The notes under the pieces: generated by a model | Told to the model about the DNA's origin: nothing | Seen by the model: the letters and a program-made list of their open reading frames with translations, nothing else | Databases searched by the model: none | Translations under genes and position numbers: made by a program | Assembly: GCA_005885405.1 (NCBI GenBank) | Contig: VAYN01000024.1 | Location: 1 to 42,296 of the forward strand | Source of the DNA: Actinomycetota bacterium | Lineage (GTDB): Bacteria; Actinomycetota; Thermoleophilia; Solirubrobacterales; 70-9 | Length of the DNA: 42,296 nucleotides | Direction: 5' to 3' | Shown: piece after piece, positions 21,833 through 30,273 of the stretch | Layout: every line of letters begins with the position of its first letter | Position numbering within the stretch: position 1 is the first letter of the stretch

Positions 21833-23521
21833 GTGCCATCCCATGACGTTCTCGTAATCGGGGCCGGACTCGCCGGCCAGCGGGCCGCTCTCGCCGCCGC
21901 CGAGGAAGGCGTATCGGTCGGGATCATCTCCAAGGTTCACCCGGTCCGCTCCCATTCCAACGCCGCCCAAGGCGGCATCAACGCGGCGCTCAACCCGGGC
22001 GACTCCTGGGAGTCCCACGCCTTCGACACGATCAAGGGCTCGGACTACCTGGGCGACCAGGACGCGGTCGAAATCATGACCCGCGAGGCGCCGGAGGAAA
22101 TCCTCCACCTCGAGCACCTCGGCGTCACCTTCCACCGCAACGAGGAAGGGAAACTGGGCACCCGCGCCTTCGGAGGCGCCTCCGCCGCCCGCACCTACTA
22201 CGTCGCCGACATCACTGGCCAGGCGATAATGCACGTGCTCTACGAGCAGCTGATGAAGTACTCAGAGCAGATCGCCCGCTACGAGGAGTGGTTCTGCAGC
22301 AGCCTCGCGATCGACGAGAACGGCGAGTGCTGCGGCGTCGTCACCCGCAACGTCGCCGACGGCTCGATGGAGCTCTTCCAGGCGAAGAGCGTGATCCTCT
22401 GCACCGGCGGCAACGGGATGGTCTGGAAGCCGTCCACCAACGCTCTTATCTGCACCGGCGACGGAATCGCGATGGCCTACCGGGCCGGCGCCAAGCTGAT
22501 GGACATGGAGATGATCCAGTACCACCCGACGACGCTGGCGGGCAAGGGCTTCCTGATCACCGAGGGCGCCCGCGGCGAGGGCGCCCACCTTCTCAACGCC
22601 AACGGCGAACGCTTCATGGAGAAGTACGCGCCGAACAAGATGGAGCTGGCGTCGCGCGACGTCGTCTCCCGCGCCGAGCAGACCGAGATCAACGAGGGCC
22701 GCGGCTTCCCCGACGGCACCGTCGCGCTCGACATCACGGTCGTGCCGAAAAAGCGCGTCCACGAGGCGCTGCGCGAGATCGTCCTCGTCGGCCGCGACTT
22801 CGCCGGCGTCGACATCACCCGCGAACCGATCCACATCAAGCCGGGCAACCACTACACGATGGGCGGCGTCAAGACCGACGTCGACGGCCGCACCGATATC
22901 CCCGGCCTCTACTCGGCCGGCGAGACCGCCTGCGTCTCGGTTCACGGCGGCAACCGCCTCGGCGCCAACTCACTTCTGGACACGCTGATCTTCGGCAAGC
23001 GCAGCGGCCGCGACGCCGCCGCCCGCGCCAAGCGCACCGACTACTCGCACATCTCGCGCAAGGTGCTCGAGGACGAGGAGGCGATGATCGCCGACATCGT
23101 CAGCCGCGAGAAGGGCTCGGGCCGCCGCATCTCCGAGATCAAGCTCGAGCTGGGGCAGACGATGGACGCCAAAGTCGCCGTCTTCCGCGACGAGGCCGGG
23201 ATCACCGAGGCGCTGGAGATCGTGAGACGCCTCAAGGAGGAGGCGAAGACCGCCTACATCGACGACCACGGCAGCGTCTTCAACCAGGACTTGATTGCCG
23301 CCATCGAGCTTGGGTACATGCTCGACAACGCCGAGTGCACCTGCGTCGCCGCACTGGAGCGCAAGGAGAGCCGCGGCGCCCAGTACCGCACCGATTACCC
23401 GGAGCGAAACGACGAGGAGTGGCTCAAACACATCGACCTCGAGCTGACCGACGACGGACCCGAGATCTCATACTCAGAGGTCACGATCACCCAGTGGGAA
23501 CCGCAAGAGAGGACCTACTAA
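21833..23521 (+). CDS. sdhA: succinate dehydrogenase/fumarate reductase flavoprotein subunit
   Basis: 562 residues from the GTG at 21833, full length for the family. FAD-binding [17 protein letters not shown] at 8-24. The flavin-attaching histidine is His41 in [16 protein letters not shown]. Active-site segments are [20 protein letters not shown] (with the catalytic Arg) and [23 protein letters not shown]. The C-terminal helical domain ends at [18 protein letters not shown]. It oxidises succinate to fumarate and passes electrons to SdhB. The stop codon abuts the sdhB ATG with no gap, so translation is coupled. A 69-base upstream region holds paired repeats that may control the operon. Confidence 0.96.
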   Translation: MPSHDVLVIGAGLAGQRAALAAAEEGVSVGIISKVHPVRSHSNAAQGGINAALNPGDSWESHAFDTIKGSDYLGDQDAVEIMTREAPEEILHLEHLGVTFHRNEEGKLGTRAFGGASAARTYYVADITGQAIMHVLYEQLMKYSEQIARYEEWFCSSLAIDENGECCGVVTRNVADGSMELFQAKSVILCTGGNGMVWKPSTNALICTGDGIAMAYRAGAKLMDMEMIQYHPTTLAGKGFLITEGARGEGAHLLNANGERFMEKYAPNKMELASRDVVSRAEQTEINEGRGFPDGTVALDITVVPKKRVHEALREIVLVGRDFAGVDITREPIHIKPGNHYTMGGVKTDVDGRTDIPGLYSAGETACVSVHGGNRLGANSLLDTLIFGKRSGRDAAARAKRTDYSHISRKVLEDEEAMIADIVSREKGSGRRISEIKLELGQTMDAKVAVFRDEAGITEALEIVRRLKEEAKTAYIDDHGSVFNQDLIAAIELGYMLDNAECTCVAALERKESRGAQYRTDYPERNDEEWLKHIDLELTDDGPEISYSEVTITQWEPQERTY

Positions 23522-24685
23522 ATGGCCGATTACACGATCAAAGTCCGGCGGTTCCAGCCCGAGAGCGGCGAGGGCCCGTACTGGGAGGAGTTCAACGTCG
23601 ACCTCGATCCCTCGCTCTCGGTCCTCGACGGACTGCTGCAGGCGAAGGACCGCGAGGACGGCTCCCTTGCCGTCCGCTGCTCCTGCCGGGCCGCGATCTG
23701 CGGCTCCTGCGGAATGAAGATCAACGGTCAGTCCGGCCTCGGTTGCAAGACCCAGATCGGCGAGGCCCAGGAGCTGGCCGACAAGCAGGCGAGCGCCACC
23801 GGCTCCGGCGGCGAGGGCAACTCGATCGTGATCGAGCCGATGGGGAACATGCCCGTGATCAAGGACCTGATCACCGACATGGAGTCGACCCACTGGACGA
23901 AGATCCGCCGCGTCACCCCGTGGCTGTTGCCGCACGGCGAGCCGCCCGAGCGCGAGTACATCGTCGAGCCGGAATCGATGATCGACATCACCCAGTCGAT
24001 GGCCTGCATCCAGTGCGGCGCCTGCGTCTCCTCCTGCCTCTCGATGGAAGCCGACCCCGACTTCATCGGCCCGGCGGCGCTGGCCAAGGCCTACCGCTTC
24101 GTCGGCGACCCGCGCGACGCCGAGACCCACGAGCGGTTGCACGACCTCGCCGACGACCCGCACGGGATCTACGACTGCACCCACTGCTTCAGCTGCATCG
24201 ACGCCTGCCCGAAGGGCGTGGCGCCGATGGACCAGATCATGCGCCTGCGCCGCAAGGCTGGCGAGGAGGGGATCGAAGACCCCAACAGCGGTCACGACCA
24301 CGAGATCGCCTTCGTCAAGATCATCGAAAAGAAGGGCACCCTGGACGAGTCCCTGCTCCTGCAGGAGTCCTTCGCGCCCGGCGTCAAAGGCAAGCTGAAA
24401 CCGAGCAAACGGGCGATCCGGGAAATGCTCGGCTCGATCCCGACGGCGATCCGCGGGATCAAAACGGGCAAGATGCGCTCGCTTCACAAGCTGATCCCCG
24501 GCGTCCACCCGAAGCTCCCCGACCAGGACGACGTGAAGGCGATCTACGCCCACGCCGAGGAGCACAACGAGGAATTCAACCTGTACATCAAGGGCGAGGA
24601 GGGCGAGCTCGCGGAGGACGATGTGGAGAAGGGCATCGAGCGCTCGACCGACCCGGAGACTTCGCAGGAGGTCAAAAATGGCTGA
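23522..24685 (+). CDS. sdhB: succinate dehydrogenase iron-sulfur subunit with HdrC-like C-terminal extension
   Basis: 387 residues, about 140 longer than a standard SdhB. The N-terminal [2Fe-2S] ligands are Cys55, Cys60, Cys63 and Cys75. Two cysteine clusters for [4Fe-4S]/[3Fe-4S] follow at Cys162-165-168-172 (CIQCGACVSSC) and Cys219-222-225-229 (CTHCFSCIDACP). After ~245 comes a hydrophilic helical extension starting HEIAFVKIIEKKGTLDES, similar in style to HdrC/GlpC-type proteins. It fits the non-classical SDH type that pairs with a CCG-domain (HdrB-like) third subunit instead of SdhC/SdhD membrane anchors. The stop overlaps the next start by 8 bases. Confidence 0.94.
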   Translation: MADYTIKVRRFQPESGEGPYWEEFNVDLDPSLSVLDGLLQAKDREDGSLAVRCSCRAAICGSCGMKINGQSGLGCKTQIGEAQELADKQASATGSGGEGNSIVIEPMGNMPVIKDLITDMESTHWTKIRRVTPWLLPHGEPPEREYIVEPESMIDITQSMACIQCGACVSSCLSMEADPDFIGPAALAKAYRFVGDPRDAETHERLHDLADDPHGIYDCTHCFSCIDACPKGVAPMDQIMRLRRKAGEEGIEDPNSGHDHEIAFVKIIEKKGTLDESLLLQESFAPGVKGKLKPSKRAIREMLGSIPTAIRGIKTGKMRSLHKLIPGVHPKLPDQDDVKAIYAHAEEHNEEFNLYIKGEEGELAEDDVEKGIERSTDPETSQEVKNG

Positions 24686-25518
24686 GAACATCAAGGTCGC
24701 CTACTGGCCCGGCTGCGTCTCCCGCGGCTTTACGCCCGAGCTGCACGGCTCGATGGCGCTGGTCGCGCAGAAGCTCGGGATCGAGCTAGTCGAACTCGAC
24801 CGCGCCAACTGCTGCGGCGCCGGCGTCATCGCCGAGCACAACCAGGAGCTGGCCGACACCCTGAACGCCCGTACCTTCGCCCTCGCCCAGCAGACCGGCC
24901 TCTCGATGATGAACATCTGCTCGACCTGCCAGGGCGCGCAGTCGGAGTGCCAGCAGCGCCTCGACGCCGACTCCGCCTACCGCGCCCACGTCAACGAGGC
25001 GCTCTCCGGCCAGGGCCTCTCCTACGAGAAGGGCGAGGAGGGCGGCTGGACCAACAAAAACTTCCTCTGGCTGCTGGTCGAGGACTACGGCCTCGACCGG
25101 CTGCGCGAGCTCGTGGTGCGGCCGCTCGCCGGACTGCGCGTCGGCCCGTTCTACGGCTGCTACGTCCTGCGGCCCACGAGCCGGCTCGGCTACGGCGACC
25201 ACCCCGAGCGCGATCACTACCTCGAGTACCTGATCGAGGCGCTCGGCGCCGACGCGGTCGATTACGAGGGCGCGCGCAAGTGCTGCGGCTTCCCCGTGAT
25301 CACGATGCACCCCCTGCCCGCTCTGCCACCTCAACCTCGACATGCAGCAGCCGGAGGCGGCCAAGGTCGTCAACCGCGACCTCGGCCTCGCCGTCCTCCA
25401 CCTGCCGCAGCTGGTCGGCCTCGCCCTCGGCGCCGAGCCGAAGGAGCTGGGGATGAGCAAGCACATCGCCTCGACCGGCTGGGTCGAGGAGCGGCTTACT
25501 GCCGGCGCAGCGGCCTAG
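24678..25518 (+). pseudogene. CCG-domain (HdrB-like) third subunit of SDH, internal deletion with frameshift
   Basis: From the ATG at 24678 the frame gives VAYWPGCVSRGF, RANCCGAGV and NICSTCQGA (first CCG domain), then a second domain up to [11 protein letters not shown] at 25307. The following [10 protein letters not shown] and the rest through [13 protein letters not shown] lie in another frame (25309-25518). Relatives have roughly 25 residues between CCGFP-V-T-M and the TPCPLC motif; here none remain, so about 75 bases and the frame are missing. Left in its original frame, translation runs into unrelated sequence to 25748. In non-classical SDH this subunit carries the [4Fe-4S] clusters for quinone-side electron transfer, so a truly broken copy would be costly. 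Assembly error is a serious possibility. Confidence 0.82.
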
Positions 25519-25706
25519 CCGAAGATGATCTGAGCTGCAAACGCGAGCATCACGCTCGCCATCGAGCCGATCAACGTCTGCTGCAGCCGGTCGAACCTGG
25601 CGTCGAGCGAGTTGAAGCGCGCATCTATTTTCGATTCGAGCCTGTCAATCCGCCCCACCAAGTCATCCAGGCGGGCGTCGATCCATTGAGCGCGGCTGCT
25701 CTCCAT
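25515..25706 (-). CDS. 63-residue coiled-coil protein with C-terminal membrane helix
   Basis: From the ATG at 25706 (an upstream in-frame TTG at 25727 is an alternative). It has a heptad-like amphipathic helix with the near-repeat [15 protein letters not shown], preceded by [16 protein letters not shown], then one hydrophobic C-terminal helix ([17 protein letters not shown]). The layout, an oligomerising coiled coil plus tail anchor, is seen in small phage-holin-like or membrane-associated proteins. Its stop overlaps the end of the sdh third-subunit gene by 4 bases on the opposite strand. No function is recognised. Confidence 0.6.
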   Translation of the reverse strand: MESSRAQWIDARLDDLVGRIDRLESKIDARFNSLDARFDRLQQTLIGSMASVMLAFAAQIIFG

Positions 25707-25839
25707 GCTGAGGACTTTAGCAGACAAAATGTTACGTATTGCCTATAGGTTTCAAAAACCTTTGAGACTTTGGATAGCCTGAGCGTCAGGTGAGCCGGGA
25801 AGACTGGTCGGCACCCGCGTAGCCGACCCCGAAAGCGCC

Positions 25840-27036
25840 TTGGACCTCACCCCCGCCCTTCCCATAGCCGCCGCCGATACCGCCTCGGTCCTCACCGACC
25901 TCTTTGTGGTGCTGCTCGCCGCGAAGGTCGGCGACGAGGTCTTCAAGTGGATCCGGCAGCCGGCGATCGTCGGCGAGATCCTCGGCGGGGTGATCGTCGG
26001 GCCCTCGGTCTTAGGGCTGGTCGAGGTCGGCGAGGTGCTGCGGGTCTTCTCGGAGTTGGGGATCGTCTTCCTGCTCTTCTGGGTGGGCCTGGAGACGCGG
26101 CTCTCGGAGATGAGGGCGGTCGGCAAGATCGCCGGCGCGGTCGGTACCGCCGGCGTCATCGTCCCCTTCCTTGCCGGAATCGGCGTCGGCCTGGCGCTCG
26201 GGGAAGACACCGACACCAGCGTCTTCCTCGGTGCGGCGCTGGCGGCGACCAGCGCCGGGATCACCTCGGCGACCTTCCTCGACCTCGGCATCGCCCGGAC
26301 GCGAGCGGCCCGGACCGTCCTCGGCGCCGCCGTCGTTGACGACATCTTGGCCTTGCTCCTGCTCTCGGTCGCGGTCGGGATGGCGGCCGACGGCGGTGTC
26401 GATGCGGGCAAGATCCTCCTCGCCTTGGCGGTCGCGGTCGCCTTTGTCGCCTTCGTCGCGCTTGGGGGGACGCGGCTGCTGCGAAGCCAGCCGCAGCTGC
26501 TGGAGGCGCCGCGCTTTGCCAAGTCGCCGCTGCTGCCGGCGGTGCTCCTCTGCCTCGGGCTCGCCGCCTTCGCAGCCAGCATCGGGCTCGCTGCCCTGAT
26601 CGGCGCCTTCCTCGCCGGGATGATCGTCGCCGAGACCAAAGACCAGTCCTCGATCGAGGAAGAAGTGAAGCCGCTCTACTCCTTCTTCCCGCCCTTCTTC
26701 TTCGCCTTCATCGGGATCGAGCTCGATCTCGGCGCCCTGTTCAACGGCCACGCCCTCTGGTGGCTGGCGCTGATCACGATCCTCGCGGCGGCGACCAAGC
26801 TCGTCCCCGCCTACCTGGCGGCGCGCCCCCTCGGACGCCACGAAGCGGCGATCGTCGGCGTCGGCATGGTTCCCCGCGGCGAGGTCGGGATCGTCGTCGC
26901 CTCGATCGGCGCCGCCGAGGGAGTCGTCGACGCGGAGCTGTTTGCGGTTGTCGTCGGGATGGCGGTGCTGACGACGCTGGTGGCGCCGTTCGCTCTCCGG
27001 CGGCTCAGCCGCGAGCGAGCAGCCCGCGCTGGATGA
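25840..27036 (+). CDS. CPA2-family cation:proton antiporter
   Basis: 398 residues, all membrane, about twelve TM helices, from a TTG start. KVGDEVFKWIRQPAIVGEILGGVIVGPSVLG (~29-59) is the typical Kef/NhaS opening. The ion-binding Asp pair is Asp167-Asp168 in GAAVVDDILALLLL. The helix with GLAALIGAFLAGMIVAE and the last transport helix with RGEVGIVVASIGAA are also family marks. It exchanges Na+ or K+ for H+ across the membrane. It lacks the C-terminal RCK/TrkA-N domain, so it is the short ungated form. The 3' end overlaps that of the convergent asd gene by 32 bases. Confidence 0.92.
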   Translation: MDLTPALPIAAADTASVLTDLFVVLLAAKVGDEVFKWIRQPAIVGEILGGVIVGPSVLGLVEVGEVLRVFSELGIVFLLFWVGLETRLSEMRAVGKIAGAVGTAGVIVPFLAGIGVGLALGEDTDTSVFLGAALAATSAGITSATFLDLGIARTRAARTVLGAAVVDDILALLLLSVAVGMAADGGVDAGKILLALAVAVAFVAFVALGGTRLLRSQPQLLEAPRFAKSPLLPAVLLCLGLAAFAASIGLAALIGAFLAGMIVAETKDQSSIEEEVKPLYSFFPPFFFAFIGIELDLGALFNGHALWWLALITILAAATKLVPAYLAARPLGRHEAAIVGVGMVPRGEVGIVVASIGAAEGVVDAELFAVVVGMAVLTTLVAPFALRRLSRERAARAG

Positions 27037-28036
27037 GCAGCTCCGCCACCTGGACGGCGTTGGTCGCCGCGCCCTTGCGCAGGTTGTCGGAGACGACCCA
27101 GATGTCGAGCGCGCGCTCGTTGCCGGGGTCGCGGCGGATGCGGCCGACGAAGACGTCGTCCTTGCCGGCGGCGTCGATCGCCATCGGGTAGCGGCCGGCG
27201 GCGGGGTCGTCGACTACGGTCACGCCGGGGGCGGCGGCGAGAAGCTGGCGGGCCCGCTCGGGGTCGAGCGGCTCGCGGGTCTCGACGTTGACCGTCTCCG
27301 AGTGGCCGGTCTCGACCGGGACGCGGACGCAGGTGGCGCTGACCTTGATCTCGGCGTCGCCGAGGATCTTGCGGGTCTCGTTGATCAGCTTGCGCTCCTC
27401 GTCGGTGTGATCGTCCCCCTCGGGGAAGTTGCCCGCCTGGGCGAGGACGTTGAAGGCGATCTGGTGCGGATAGATCTCGGCCGGGGGCATGTCGTAGCCG
27501 CCGACGACGGCGCGCGCCTCGGCCCGCAGCGCGTCGATCGCTCCCTTGCCGGTCCCGGAGACGGCCTGGTAGGTGGAGATCACCAGGCGCTCGATCCCGG
27601 CAGCGTCGTAGAGCGGCTTCAGGGCGACGACCATCTGCATCGTCGAGCAGTTCGGGTTGGCGATGATCCCCTTGTGGCCCTCGAGGGCGTCGGGGTTGAC
27701 CTCGGAGACGACCAGCGGCACGTCGTCGTGCATGCGCCAGTAGCTGGTGTTGTCGACCACGGTCGCCCCCGCCGCGACGATCTTCGGAGTCCACTCGGCG
27801 CTGACCGAGCCGCCGGCCGAGGAGAGGACGAGGTCGAGGTCCTGGATCGACTCCTCGCTCACAGCCTGGACCGTCAGCACCTTCGACCCGAACTCGATCG
27901 TCTTTCCGGCCGAGCGCTCCGATGCCAGCGGCCGCAGCTCGGCGACCGGGAAACCGCGGCTGCCCAGCAGCTCGATGATCGTCGAGCCGACGAGGCCCGT
28001 CGCGCCCAGCACTCCGACTCTGTAGCCGTCGCTCAT
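27005..28036 (-). CDS. asd: aspartate-semialdehyde dehydrogenase
   Basis: 343 residues from the ATG at 28036 (MSDGYRVGVLGATGLVGSTI); the frame continues upstream into lysC but is not coding there. The Rossmann motif is at 8-20, and the catalytic cysteine is Cys130 in ANPNCSTMQ. A conserved late segment TCVRVPVETGHSETV supplies the active-site His. It reduces aspartyl phosphate to aspartate semialdehyde, the branch point to lysine (and diaminopimelate), threonine and methionine. It follows lysC by 16 bases, so lysC-asd is a classic two-gene operon performing consecutive steps. Confidence 0.97.
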   Translation of the reverse strand: MSDGYRVGVLGATGLVGSTIIELLGSRGFPVAELRPLASERSAGKTIEFGSKVLTVQAVSEESIQDLDLVLSSAGGSVSAEWTPKIVAAGATVVDNTSYWRMHDDVPLVVSEVNPDALEGHKGIIANPNCSTMQMVVALKPLYDAAGIERLVISTYQAVSGTGKGAIDALRAEARAVVGGYDMPPAEIYPHQIAFNVLAQAGNFPEGDDHTDEERKLINETRKILGDAEIKVSATCVRVPVETGHSETVNVETREPLDPERARQLLAAAPGVTVVDDPAAGRYPMAIDAAGKDDVFVGRIRRDPGNERALDIWVVSDNLRKGAATNAVQVAELLIQRGLLARG

Positions 28037-28052
28037 CCGCGCCTCCGCGGGC

Positions 28053-29342
28053 TCAGCCGGCGACCGTCGGCCGGTGGCCGGGGCCGGTCGGGTCTTCGGG
28101 CTGGATCGCGTCCTCGCCGAGGTCGAAGGCCTTGTGGAGGATGTTGACCGCGTCGCTGACACGGTCGGCCGCGATGACGCACGAGATCTTGATCGGCGAG
28201 GTGGAGATCATCTCGATGTTGATCCGCTCCTCGCCGAGGACCTGGAAGACCTTGGCGGCGACGCCCGGGTGCGAGCGCATGCCGGCGCCAACGATCGAGA
28301 CCTTGCCGATCTGCTCGTCGGTGAGGACTTCGAGCGAGACGTCGCCGAGGGCGGCGATCGTGTCCTTGGCGGTCGTCAGGTCGGCGCGGTCGACGGTGAA
28401 GGAGAGGTCGGCGAGTTTGTCGTCGCCCACCGGCTCGTTCTGGATGATCACGTCGACGTTGACGTTGGCGTCGGCGAGGGCGCCGAAGACGCGGCCGGCC
28501 ACGCCGGGCTCGTCGCGCAGGCCGGTCAGGGTGACCCGCGCCTCGGAGTCGGAATGCGTGACTGCGGTTACGAAAGGGTTCTCCATGGTCTCTTCCTCTG
28601 AGACGACGAGGGTACCGGGACCGTCCTCGAAGCTGCTGCGGCAGTGGATGCGGACGCCGTGGTTACGCGCGTACTCGACCGAGCGCAACTGCAGGACGCC
28701 GGCCCCGGAGGCCGACATCTCCAGCATCTCCTCGAAGGAGACGCGGTCGAGCTTATGGGCGTCGGCGACGATCCGCGGGTCGGCGCTGTAGACACCGGAG
28801 ACGTCGGTGTAGATCTCGCAGACGCTGGCGCGGAGCGCCGCCGCGAGGGCGACGGCGGTGGTGTCGGAGCCGCCGCGGCCCAGGGTGGTGACATCACGGC
28901 TGTCGGTGGAGACGCCCTGGAAGCCGGCGACGAGGACGATCCGATCCTGCTGCAGCGCCTCAGAGATCCGATCGGCGCGGACGTCGATGATCCGCGCCTT
29001 GGTGTGGGAGGAGTCGGTGACGATGCCGGCCTGCGAGCCGGTCAGCGAGATCGCCTCGTGGCCCATGTCGTGGATCGCCATCGCCGCCAGCGCGCAGGAG
29101 ATCCGCTCCCCGGTCGAGAGCAGCATGTCCATCTCCCGGGCCACCGGGCGGTCGGAGATCTCATGCGCCTGCTCGACCAGCTGGTCGGTCGTCTTGCCGC
29201 GAGCGGAGAGAACGGCGACGACGCGATTCCCCGCCTCACGGGCGGCGACGATCCGCGCCGCGGCGCGTTTGATCTGCTCGGCGCCGGCCACAGAAGTGCC
29301 GCCGAACTTCATTACGACGATGTCGGATCCGTCCCCTGACAT
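28053..29342 (-). CDS. lysC: aspartate kinase with two ACT domains
   Basis: 429 residues. The kinase domain (~7-250) opens [18 protein letters not shown], contains [16 protein letters not shown] at the aspartate-binding site and [16 protein letters not shown]. Two ACT domains follow (~265-330 with [20 protein letters not shown], and ~345-415 with [34 protein letters not shown]), the regulatory part that binds lysine and/or threonine. It phosphorylates aspartate. A 47-base gap separates its start from the stop of the small upstream gene on the same strand. That gap is too short for a lysine riboswitch, so control is likely by feedback. Confidence 0.97.
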   Translation of the reverse strand: MSGDGSDIVVMKFGGTSVAGAEQIKRAAARIVAAREAGNRVVAVLSARGKTTDQLVEQAHEISDRPVAREMDMLLSTGERISCALAAMAIHDMGHEAISLTGSQAGIVTDSSHTKARIIDVRADRISEALQQDRIVLVAGFQGVSTDSRDVTTLGRGGSDTTAVALAAALRASVCEIYTDVSGVYSADPRIVADAHKLDRVSFEEMLEMSASGAGVLQLRSVEYARNHGVRIHCRSSFEDGPGTLVVSEEETMENPFVTAVTHSDSEARVTLTGLRDEPGVAGRVFGALADANVNVDVIIQNEPVGDDKLADLSFTVDRADLTTAKDTIAALGDVSLEVLTDEQIGKVSIVGAGMRSHPGVAAKVFQVLGEERINIEMISTSPIKISCVIAADRVSDAVNILHKAFDLGEDAIQPEDPTGPGHRPTVAG

Positions 29343-29389
29343 GGAGACCTGAGGATAGTCAGGAAAACCGAGCTACTTGGCTGCGCTGC

Positions 29390-29626
29390 CTACTCCGCCG
29401 TCCCCCCGAGGTTCCCGAGCATCGCCTGTTCGGCCATCCGGATCAGGCCGAGGCCGCTGTGCGGGCGCATGTCGCTGCTCCGCACCCGCACGTGCGAGCC
29501 GTGCGGCCCCACCACCTCGACGATCGTGCAGACGTCGCCGATTTCGCAGTCGTCGCCGTAGTCGTTCTCGATCGCCTCCATCTGTTCGGCGACGACCCTG
29601 CCCACCTTGCTTTGGTCAAGCGACAT
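29390..29626 (-). CDS. 78-residue hypothetical protein
   Basis: From the ATG at 29626 (MSLDQSKVGRVVAEQMEAIE), which is preceded by a purine-rich Shine-Dalgarno (aggaagggg). It is soluble and acidic, with a central IGDVCTIVEVVGPHGSHVRVRSSDMRPHSGLG stretch of likely beta strands and a C-terminal helix. Two cysteines (in DDCEIGDVC) are close but not in a metal-ligand pattern. No family is recognised. It is the first minus-strand gene before lysC and divergent from the PadR gene, so its promoter lies in the same 98-base region as the repeats in front of PadR. Confidence 0.65.
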   Translation of the reverse strand: MSLDQSKVGRVVAEQMEAIENDYGDDCEIGDVCTIVEVVGPHGSHVRVRSSDMRPHSGLGLIRMAEQAMLGNLGGTAE

Positions 29627-29690
29627 CCGGCACCCCTTCCTCTCTGGCTGAAAACACGGCCACTGAAGATAAGTGATCGCAATCACACTT

Positions 29691-29713
29691 GCGGATATAT
29701 CAAGCGGATATAT
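29691..29713 (+). promoter_or_regulatory. tandem gcggatatat repeat in front of the PadR gene
   Basis: Two copies of gcggatatat at 29691-29700 and 29704-29713 (13-base spacing), the first including the palindrome gatatatc. They stand 11 bases before the PadR ATG, overlapping the likely -10 and the Shine-Dalgarno (aaggtgaagag) region. An autoregulatory PadR operator is the natural reading. Confidence 0.5.
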
Positions 29714-29724
29714 AAGGTGAAGAG

Positions 29725-30273
29725 ATGGAGCAGCTGAGCGCCACCGCCTACGTGATTCTGGGCCTCGTCCGCAACGAGCCGCGGTCTGGTTATGAGATCA
29801 AAGCCGTCGTCGACAACTCGACCCGGTTCTTCTGGGCGGCCAGCTACGGGCAGATCTACCCCGAGCTAAAACGGCTCGCCGAAGCGGGGTTGATCGCCGG
29901 CTCCGACGTCCCGACGGGCGGCCGCAAGCGGACGGTCTACGAGATCACCGCCGACGGCGAGGAGGAGCTGCGGGCCTGGCTGCGGCAGGCACCCCAGACC
30001 TTCGAGATGCGCGACGAAGGGTTGCTGAAACTCTTCTTCGCCGACGCCCTCCCCCGGGATGAGGCAGTGGAGATCTTGCGCTCGATGAAAGCGCAGCGGC
30101 TGGCGATCAACGAGCGGCTGCGCGCGATCGAGCAGATGAAAGGCGAGATCGAGGACCCGTTCCCGATGATCGTGCTGCGGGGCGGCCTCGAGTTCAGCGA
30201 GTGGTTTGCGGATTGGTGCGAGCGGATGGAAGCGCAGCTTCTGGATTCCGCTCTCGAGAAAAGGAGCGAGTGA
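29725..30273 (+). CDS. PadR-family transcriptional regulator
   Basis: 182 residues. The N-terminal winged helix (~4-75) opens LSATAYVILGLVRNEPRSGYEIKAVV, then SYGQIYPELKRLAEAGLIAG and GGRKRTVYEITADGEEELRAWL, the standard PadR recognition helix and wing. The C-terminal helical domain (~85-180, Vir_Reg-type) is used for dimerisation. PadR proteins usually repress a nearby efflux or stress gene and respond to a small hydrophobic ligand. Its TGA overlaps the exporter's ATG (TGATG), so regulator and transporter are translationally coupled. A tandem repeat just upstream is a candidate binding site. Confidence 0.93.
   Translation: MEQLSATAYVILGLVRNEPRSGYEIKAVVDNSTRFFWAASYGQIYPELKRLAEAGLIAGSDVPTGGRKRTVYEITADGEEELRAWLRQAPQTFEMRDEGLLKLFFADALPRDEAVEILRSMKAQRLAINERLRAIEQMKGEIEDPFPMIVLRGGLEFSEWFADWCERMEAQLLDSALEKRSE

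Noticed and set aside
22288-24789. 833-residue ORF through sdhA and sdhB
   Set aside because: Arg/Pro/His-rich frame-shifted shadow of two well-identified genes; no recognisable motif.
24621-25748. Single 375-residue ORF for the third SDH subunit
   Set aside because: After 25307 the frame reads Pro/Arg-rich nonsense while the family motif CPLCHLNLD continues in another frame, so the long ORF is a product of the lesion.
29343-29389. Possible lysine riboswitch before lysC
   Set aside because: Only 47 bases lie between lysC and the preceding gene, too short for that riboswitch.
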